Positions 15,323 to 21,376 of a DNA stretch of 21,376 nt are shown here, piece after piece. A model generated the notes under the pieces. The model made no database searches. It was not told where the DNA came from and saw only the letters and a program-made list of their open reading frames with translations. Made by a program: the position numbers and the translations under genes. Location: positions 1-21,376 of the forward strand of contig CALSCQ010002037.1 of NCBI GenBank assembly GCA_943704525.1. The letters are read 5' to 3'. Positions within the stretch are counted from its first letter, which is position 1; the number at the start of each line of letters is the position of its first letter. The stretch comes from Pigoraptor vietnamica (lineage: Eukaryota; Opisthokonta; Filasterea).

Positions 15323-16498
15323 CTAACCTTGAAACGCATCAATGACATGCAGGTGGGCGGCAACCTGAGGATCCACCAAAAATCTGGCAGGCGCGGCGAT
15401 GTCGACGGAGCCGTTTGACGGAGCAATGGCGACGGAGCTCTGAACGGCGTCGATGTCGTTGCGATGTCCTCGGCGTCCGCAAAAGCGCACATGGCGCGAT
15501 TTCTCCGTCCGCCCCTTGAAAAAAAGCGTACCGCACGCGCCACACGGGTGCCTCCACAGCCCACTGTGGTGCCGGTCGAAGTGGTCCGCGTCCGATGTCT
15601 TCCCACGCATCACGCGCTTGCCACATATGCGACAGTGCCGCGCGCCCCCGTCCTCGCTGGGCTGCGACACGTGCGTCTTGCACATGTGTGCCGTGACGGC
15701 GTCCAGCGCCGCGATATACGATTCGCGCGAGTCCCTTGAAAATTGGACCGAAAACGGACAGTCGGACGCGCAGTCGCCCTCACGCAGAACGTGCCGCACC
15801 GCCGCTCTATTGACGGCACACGCACAGTGCACCCTGTACGTCCCGTTCGCGTGCGGACCGCTCAGAAACGTCTGACCGGACACGTGTAGAGAAGGGTCGG
15901 GGAGTCCCTCCGAAAAATCTTGAAAATGCTCCGCGCGCCGCAGCCGTCTGAGTACGACAACCGGCCGGTAATTGCCGGGATGCGACGCTGATTCTGGAGG
16001 GAGCGCCACCGTCAACGAGGCACTCTTGCCGGATCCGAGACCGAGCGATATTTCGACACGCCGCCAGTCAGCGAGAGGCGACGTAACGGCAACGGCGCCG
16101 CCTGCGTCACCATTCGCAGGCACGAGAGCGCCACTGCTCGCCGCGTCCAGTTTCGTGGACGTGCCTTCGAAACCGCCGTTCGCGCGGGAATTGCCATTTT
16201 TCGCGAGCGAAGTGTCGCCAGCGGACTTTTCTGACGGTAAAATAACGTCACCCACGCTGGCTTCCGTCGACTGCAATGTCACGGCCTCCGCGACCGCTGG
16301 TACCGGCGCAATTTCGCTCTCGAGCGCCGCCGTGCTCAATCCATTCTCGGGCGAAAGAAGGCTGAGGAGCGACGTCCATTGTTCCGCAGATAACTCATGG
16401 GTGTACGGCAGAGAATTCTCGAACTCGACAGCGCCGGATGACTTGGCGGCGGGTCCGCGACGGCGGCGCAACTCGCTGACTGCTTCGACTAGCACCAT
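15323..16498 (-). CDS. Zinc-finger protein, left member of head-to-head paralogous pair
   Basis: Intronless gene of 391 residues from the ATG at 16498. Residues 1-220 are low complexity and Ala/Ser/Gly-rich with no recognised domain. The C-terminal third has three finger-like modules. ZF1 is C243-x3-C247-x23-H271-x4-H276, with FSVQFSRDSRES in the long spacer. ZF2 is C289-x2-C292-x13-H306-x4-H311. ZF3 is C319-x2-C322-x13-H336-x3-C340 and carries FFKG and EK before the His. The same modules occur in the plus-strand gene at 17163-18188: the ZF1 spacer length is identical, and the words FSxDS, HM, DxxH, FFKG and EK align. A role in DNA or RNA binding is inferred from the fingers only. ZF3 ends in Cys rather than the His of its paralogue. 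The absence of introns contrasts with neighbouring genes. No named family is recognised. Confidence 0.8.
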   Translation of the reverse strand: MVLVEAVSELRRRRGPAAKSSGAVEFENSLPYTHELSAEQWTSLLSLLSPENGLSTAALESEIAPVPAVAEAVTLQSTEASVGDVILPSEKSAGDTSLAKNGNSRANGGFEGTSTKLDAASSGALVPANGDAGGAVAVTSPLADWRRVEISLGLGSGKSASLTVALPPESASHPGNYRPVVVLRRLRRAEHFQDFSEGLPDPSLHVSGQTFLSGPHANGTYRVHCACAVNRAAVRHVLREGDCASDCPFSVQFSRDSRESYIAALDAVTAHMCKTHVSQPSEDGGARHCRICGKRVMRGKTSDADHFDRHHSGLWRHPCGACGTLFFKGRTEKSRHVRFCGRRGHRNDIDAVQSSVAIAPSNGSVDIAAPARFLVDPQVAAHLHVIDAFQG

Positions 16499-17162
16499 TC
16501 GCAAGCTCCTATGATGCCGCACGGGGACGAAAGAGCGCCGCTGCGAATGGAGGCGAGGTGAGGTCCGTAGTTATCATCCCTTCTGATAACGGCTCTGACG
16601 CCACGACCAAATTAGGAAGGCGTGTAAGTCCCACAGGACGGGGATTGCGGTGGGTACTTACACACAGTCTCAATGTGCTATAAATAGGCATCCCAGTGCC
16701 CGAGTTGCTAAAAATAGCATCGCTTGGTCCTACACGACGCGGCCCATTCGTGAACACCCTCCAACCGAAAAGTGGCGCAAATCGCACTGTCGTTCGTTAA
16801 CAAACGCCGCCGCAGCGCATCGCTCTTTCCCTTTTTTGAGTCCGCATACGCTGTCTCTGCGTGACTGCGACGCTCTGCGCGCCGCGGATAATTCTCTTTT
16901 TCGTTTTTTTGCTGCCCGTTCAGAGCGTCGTTTCCAGACGTTTCCACGGATGTGAGTGATGGCACACTGAGAGGATGCTCTGTTGTGTCATTATCGCCAA
17001 TTTATCTCGTTTATTCGCCTCTGTCCCCCTCTTCTTGCTCTCCTTTCGTTCCTGTCTCCTCTCTCGCGCCCTTCGGTTTTGTTACTGACCAACATGTGTC
17101 GACATCCCCCTGCCAGTGCCCGCATGGCCTAGCGCCGGGACCGCCGCATTCCTAGCACCGCA
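16499..17162. promoter_or_regulatory. Bidirectional promoter region of zinc-finger pair
   Basis: 664 bp between the two outward-facing ATGs. It holds an imperfect 13-bp inverted repeat at 16622-16663, a TATAAATA word at 16679-16686, and pyrimidine-rich stretches at 16824-16845 and 16893-16915. No open frame has protein-like content. Promoter function is inferred from gene orientation. Confidence 0.5.
16622..16663. repeat. Imperfect inverted repeat (hairpin) in bidirectional promoter
   Basis: The left arm GTGTAAGTCCCAC (16622-16634) pairs with the right arm GTGGGTACTTACAC (16650-16663) with a single unpaired T and a 15 nt loop. It may be an operator-like dyad for a dimeric factor or a chance hairpin. 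Confidence 0.6.
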
Positions 17163-18188
17163 ATGTCGGAAGCTTTCGCCGTTGCCTCTGCGGCCCTTGC
17201 TCCACGTACGCTGGCCCCGGCGCCGTCGTCGCTCCCCGGGCGTCGGCCCATTTTTCCGAAGCATTCAGCCCCAATTGCGATTGCAAGAACATCCGATGTC
17301 GGCTCGTACGGTCGCGCGGTACCACGTGTGGACGATTTGCGTGGGTCGCCCATCAAAAGGCCGGGCCGAAAACGCAAGCCCGCGGATGCAGCGACGGGCA
17401 TTGGCGCACTCAAACCGCTGCTACCGAAGTCCGACTTGGGGGGATTCGCTGACGCGCTGGGCATGCTTGCGACGGCGGCAACAGTCGTCGACGGACGTGC
17501 GGGCGATACGACCATCTCCACCATTTCGGACAGATCTCTGCGAGCAAGCGCTCGCGGTGACGACGAAGCGGGCGACTCTGCTGCCGGGAGGGACCACGAC
17601 GGGCAGGAGAAATACGGGTGGGACTTTAATTACCAAAGCGCGTCGGACTACTCTAAATCGCCCACGAGTCGCAAAGGGCCGCAGACGTGGGGCGAGATGG
17701 TCACTGCGCCAGATGGAGCGTCCTCGTCGTCACCGTCGCACCTGAAGGTGCACTGCGCGCACACGCGTTGCGAATTTTACGTGAGCTTTTCGCCGGACAG
17801 CGCCGATTCGCGCGAGGACATGCTGAAGCGCCTGTTCCTGCACATGTCCGCCAAGCACTTTACGAAGGAGCCGACGGAACGGAAAAAGTACTACCGGCAC
17901 GTCTGCCACCTGTGCGACAACGTCGAGGTGCTCGACACGCACCACATTGACCGCGTGCACACGGGGGTGTACCGCAAACGCTGCGGGCACCCCAACTGCG
18001 ACAAGTTCTTCAAGGGCAGCGTCGAGAAGCGATGCCACGAGCGCACAAAGCACAACATGGCGGCAAGAAGACCCGCACCCAAGGCCCGAAGGGCGGTTCC
18101 GGTGGCGCCGGAGGAGCTGAGGTCCATTGTCGATCACGTGCGGATGAATAGCATGCTCTACGGTTCGACCATCGCTGGCAACGGGTAG
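17163..18188 (+). CDS. C2H2-type zinc-finger protein, right member of head-to-head pair
   Basis: Intronless gene of 341 residues. Residues 1-190 are Ala/Ser-rich with a basic nuclear-localisation-like segment KRPGRKRK at about 65-72. Three finger modules follow. ZF1 is C198-x4-C203-x23-H227-x4-H232. ZF2 is C248-x2-C251-x9-H261-x4-H266. ZF3 is C274-x4-C279-x12-H292-x4-H297, which fits a classical C2H2 spacing. Linker-like HTGVYRKRC between ZF2 and ZF3 resembles the TGE-type linker of tandem C2H2 proteins. It is a paralogue of the minus-strand gene at 15323-16498. The termini outside the finger block do not align. A nuclear nucleic-acid-binding role is inferred. It is convergent with the CRT-like gene (213 bp between stops). 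No named family is recognised. Confidence 0.85.
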   Translation: MSEAFAVASAALAPRTLAPAPSSLPGRRPIFPKHSAPIAIARTSDVGSYGRAVPRVDDLRGSPIKRPGRKRKPADAATGIGALKPLLPKSDLGGFADALGMLATAATVVDGRAGDTTISTISDRSLRASARGDDEAGDSAAGRDHDGQEKYGWDFNYQSASDYSKSPTSRKGPQTWGEMVTAPDGASSSSPSHLKVHCAHTRCEFYVSFSPDSADSREDMLKRLFLHMSAKHFTKEPTERKKYYRHVCHLCDNVEVLDTHHIDRVHTGVYRKRCGHPNCDKFFKGSVEKRCHERTKHNMAARRPAPKARRAVPVAPEELRSIVDHVRMNSMLYGSTIAGNG

Positions 18189-18401
18189 ACGGGGGACATT
18201 TGTGCCCACTGCCAATATTGCGGCGCGTCGCTTTCTAAAACGCATAAAGTCGCGTGCTGCGCCAGACAGAGTTGCATCTACTTTAATCTGCTTGCACAGC
18301 AGCATCCTTGTCTTGTTACTCTCTGCGGCAACACTGCACACTCTTCACTCTATCATTGATGTATTTGTGCGCGCGCGCGTTGCAAAAAGTCGAGGCCCTC
18401 A

Positions 18402-20605
18402 TCATCTGAAGCTGCCGGGGCGCGAGCCGGGACTCGACGGGGGTCGCTGATCGCCGTCGTGCACGGCAATCATGCGGCCCGTGCCCGACCACGACCGCGT
18501 GAGGAGTTCGCGCGTGGGCGAAATCGAGCCGCTCCTGCCGCGAGAGAGGGAGGCGCCGGGCGAGTGCGGGCCGTGAATCGAGGCAACAGAGCCCGAACGC
18601 TGCGGCGCAGACGACGCAAAGCGCGGGAGATTCGAATCTGCGCTGGCACCGTCGTCCGTGTTGATGGTACCGACGGGATCGGCAAGGGGCGCCTCCTGAT
18701 CGCCGTGCGCAGGGCCTTCCGGCTCGCGCTTCCAGTAAAAGAGGGCGAGACCGGCGACCGTGACGACGAGGCCTCCTATGCTCCATCCCGTGATGCTGAG
18801 GGGAGGGTCCTCGACGACTTTCCACGAGAACATAAAGTAGGTGAAGGGGACGGCGATTGTGATGGCGATGAAGACGAGCACGGCGGAACCGTAGAGGAGG
18901 ACGTAGGTCATGACAATGTTGAAGGCGATGTTGAGGCAGATGTACACGACGACAAAGATGATGCCGTACGAGCAGTGGTCGCCGTCCTGCAGGATGGAGG
19001 AAGGGGGATCAGCACGCGCGGTGAGACGCAAGCACACACACACACGGGGACCCTGTCGCAAACACTCATGCATAGGCGCACACGAACACACGAACCCTCT
19101 CGCAAACACGCACGCATACACGCACACGTACGCGCGTGACGCCTCACCTCGTGGTTCTGTCCTGCAAACACGCAGCTGAATGCGTGGCGAAGGTTCTCCG
19201 GGAGATCCGAAGGGTCGCCCGAGGGTGTCTGGACCTTGATGAAGAGCGGGGCGAGCGGCAGTCCAATGAAAAACTGGAACAGCGCCACCCAGCCGTTGAG
19301 GAGGTACACGTTCATCTCCTGCGCACACGCAAGGCACCGCAGCGTGAGCAAGAGAAGAAGAGAATATGAACTCAGACAAAAGCATTCAACACTATCCGCC
19401 ACAAACAGTTGCAGCTCAGCGAAATTCACGAAAGGCAGCACGAACCTGCTTGAGCGATATCTCCTGGTAGATCTTCCCACCCACGGCGGGGATGGACGAC
19501 GCAAAGAGGAGCGTGGCGTAGAGTGGCAGCTTGCTGTCGCGCGAGTTGTCCTTGTCCTCCTTCGGCGGGTCGATGAGCTGGGGCAGGAGGTAGAGGATGA
19601 TGCCCGTAATAATAACACCCGCGCCCACATAGTGCGACCAGCGGTACCTGTCGTGCGCACCGGAATGCAGGCGCGTTAGGTGCGCGTCACGTGATGCGCG
19701 CAGACAGAGACACAGCAGGTACGTCCAAATGCTTAGTTGCATCGCCATCGAAGCGATCTAAGCGGCGTTACATCGTGTGTAAAAGTCGCAACAAAACGAA
19801 ACCCCCACCGCTTCTTGAGGAAGATGACCGACATGATAAGCGAGACCGGGACGGTGCTCTGCGCAACACACACACGCGCGTCAGACGAGGGCATAGGGCA
19901 CTTCGCACACGCGCGCACTTTCGCAAAGCGAACAAAGGGACCGCAGCCCATTCCCACGCACCTGCTGCAGCAGCGTGACGAGGGGTCCGCTGATGTGGGG
20001 GAGGACGACCATCGCAATACCGGCGAGTGCATCGAAAATGGCCATGATGAAGAACTTCCACTTGGGGTACTTGAGCATCCCCTCGGTGATTTCCTGCGGT
20101 AAAAACGGCCCGCGTAAGAACGTGCACGCAGAAAAATAGACCCGGGTTGACGTCGACGCAAGCACGCGCACGCGTTAGCGGCGCCAATGTGCGCACTCAC
20201 ACATGCATCCCACAAGTCTATTTTGCCATGCGGTGACAACGTCGAGGCAAACATAGCACTCGTAACTCACGTTGGTATATCGCTGCTTGTACCACACCAC
20301 GCCGAACATGATGGGGATGTAGACGAGCGAAAGCAGCTGTGTGAGGAAGTACGTGTAGTTCTCGAGACGGTTCGCCATGACCTTCGCAACGACCTGCGAG
20401 TGGGGATGGGTGTCATTCGCACGCTCAAAGTGAACGCGCTAGGCACACACCACGCATACACACACACGCACACGCGCACACAAACACACACACACACACA
20501 CGCACACACACACACGCACACACACACACACGCACAGACACACACACACGCACAGACCACACACACACACGCACACACACACACGCACACACACACACGC
20601 ACAGA

Positions 20606-20639
<34 letters not shown>

Positions 20640-20713
20640 CACACACACACACACACACACACACATAATACACACACACACACACCCGCACACACACACA
20701 CGCACACACACAC

Positions 20714-20756
<43 letters not shown>

Positions 20757-20964
20757 ACACACACACACACACACGCACGCACAGCAAATCCACCTTCTCC
20801 GTGACGGTGATCACGACGAGCCACGCGACGAGAATGTGCACGAAAAACTTCTTGTAAAACTGCTGCCACTTCGTGAGCGGCGGTCCAGCGTCCGCGCCAT
20901 CCTGCCGGTCTTTGTCGAGCAGCGGATCGATGAGCGGACTCCGCTCGTCAAGGTCCTTGGACAT
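18402..20964 (-). CDS. CRT-like transporter (chloroquine resistance transporter family, DMT fold)
   Basis: Integral membrane transporter of the drug/metabolite superfamily. Known CRT members sit in digestive-vacuole, lysosomal or plastid membranes and move amino acids, peptides or thiols. Exons (minus): 20964-20794, 20393-20271, 20093-19962, 19858-19809, 19647-19446, 19318-19148 and 18986-18402. All are GT-AG, giving 477 residues (PfCRT is 424). About ten hydrophobic segments are seen: near 38-55, 70-92, 103-125, 128-155, 165-185, 200-222, 230-252, 290-318, 318-338 and 350-372. NYTYFLTQLLSLVYIP after TM1 and DALAGIAMVVLPHISGP fit the family. The loop before TM8 keeps a Cys pair (C275, C288) as in CRT proteins. 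The N-terminus holds an acidic dileucine-type sorting signal, ERSPLI (7-12), consistent with lysosome or vacuole targeting. The C-terminal tail of about 100 residues is Ser/Arg-rich and probably cytosolic. The start is the first ATG before the conserved N-terminus. Confidence 0.9.
19020..19135. repeat. Degenerate CA/GT-rich tract in intron
   Basis: CACACA, CACGCA and GCATACACGCA units fill most of the 18987-19147 intron of the CRT-like gene. The sense strand is GT-rich. Confidence 0.8.
20449..20786. repeat. Compound (CA)n/(CGCACA)n satellite, about 338 bp, in intron
   Basis: A long run of CA units interrupted at near-regular spacing by CGCA, CAGACCA and TAATA. It fills most of the 20394-20793 intron of the CRT-like gene. 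On the sense strand it begins within 15 nt of the 5' splice site as GCGTGCGTGTGTG. The interruptions repeat in blocks (CGCACAGACCACACAC near 20550 and 20600), which suggests block duplication rather than pure slippage. Confidence 0.95.
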
Positions 20965-21376
20965 TCTAGCACTGGGAACTTGCAAACACTCGAGCGAATC
21001 GTCTGAAACCGCAGCGCGCAATGCAGCGCAAGTCCACACTTGCGACGACTTGACCCGCTCAAGCGCCTGTGTTGAGTGTGCGAGTAGGAGACGCGTGCAC
21101 GAATTCTCTTGAACTCACTCGATGGATTCGGCTTTAATGCCGGGGATAAGCGCATGTGCGTCGGTGTGTGTGCACACAGCCACCCAATTGCCCAATTGTT
21201 CCAGACTCAGCCGAGACTCACAAATTGAAATGGGTGTCGTTTTGGTCGCTTTTTGAGGCAATTAAAGACAGCGTCTGCCGAGAACTCGCGTTACCGGGAA
21301 CGCGAGTTTGCGAATTCGTGATTTAGTGGATTCTCTGAGCAGAGCAGAGGCGCGAACGATTCCTATTGGCTGGCAT
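20965..21376. promoter_or_regulatory. Upstream region of CRT-like gene
   Basis: 412 bp upstream of the transporter ATG to the window end. No gene is seen. It contains a repeated CCCAATTG word near 21183-21199 and a perfect inverted repeat at 21283-21308. It is assumed to be the promoter and 5' UTR. Confidence 0.4.
21283..21308. repeat. Perfect 10-bp inverted repeat
   Basis: AACTCGCGTT and AACGCGAGTT flank a 6 nt spacer (ACCGGG), forming a perfect hairpin or dyad about 320 bp upstream of the CRT-like ATG. Possible protein-binding dyad; function unknown. Confidence 0.7.

Noticed and set aside
16030-16053. GLGSGKS in the left zinc-finger protein, resembling a P-loop
   Set aside because: The G-x4-GK[ST] spacing is not met and no other NTPase motif follows.
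20267-21039. Long minus-strand Val-Cys frame running through the CRT-like exon 1
   Set aside because: It is read-through of exon 1 into the intronic satellite; the GT-AG model restores the conserved transporter sequence.

Overview
This window is nuclear DNA of a GC-rich, intron-bearing protist or alga; the exact lineage cannot be fixed from the sequence. Four genes are split by a total of 23 spliceosomal introns. Every intron ends in AG and 21 of 23 begin with GTG, most often GTGCGT. A motile cilium is implied by a CFAP263/CCDC113 gene. A hybrid histidine kinase rules out an ordinary animal. Introns and intergenic DNA are full of microsatellites (CA/GT, GCGT, GA, poly-A).

Layout. 1-2533 (minus): PP2A B'' regulatory subunit with EF-hands, cut off by the left window edge. 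3255-5215 (plus): CFAP263/CCDC113-like axonemal coiled-coil protein, divergent from the first gene across a 721 bp shared promoter region. 5443-9858 (minus): soluble hybrid histidine kinase with two PAS-like domains, HisKA, HATPase_c and REC, ten exons and 1040 residues, convergent with the ciliary gene. 9859-15322: gene-poor DNA with long CA-rich repeats, a broken metallophosphoesterase (minus, about 11061-12068), a broken coiled-coil coding remnant (plus, about 12486-13186), and a stretch of CCGG- and ACTG-rich DNA without a recognisable gene. 15323-16498 (minus) and 17163-18188 (plus): a head-to-head pair of intronless, paralogous zinc-finger genes of a family I do not recognise. 18402-20964 (minus): a CRT-like (chloroquine-resistance-transporter family) transporter in seven exons.

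How the genes relate. The functional genes alternate in divergent and convergent pairs rather than forming an operon. The most novel-looking item is the zinc-finger pair. The two proteins share an unusual first finger with exactly 23 residues between the Cys pair and the His pair, followed by two further finger-like modules, yet their N- and C-termini are unrelated. They flank a 664 bp bidirectional promoter region that holds an imperfect inverted repeat. Other points of interest are the GT-strand bias of intronic repeats matching the donor consensus, a run of 91 A that begins 13 nt inside an intron donor, and a Cys-bearing insert in the kinase ATP-binding domain.

All gene models are hand-spliced from reading frame, GT-AG sites and family conservation. 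Functions come from recalled family motifs, not from database searches.
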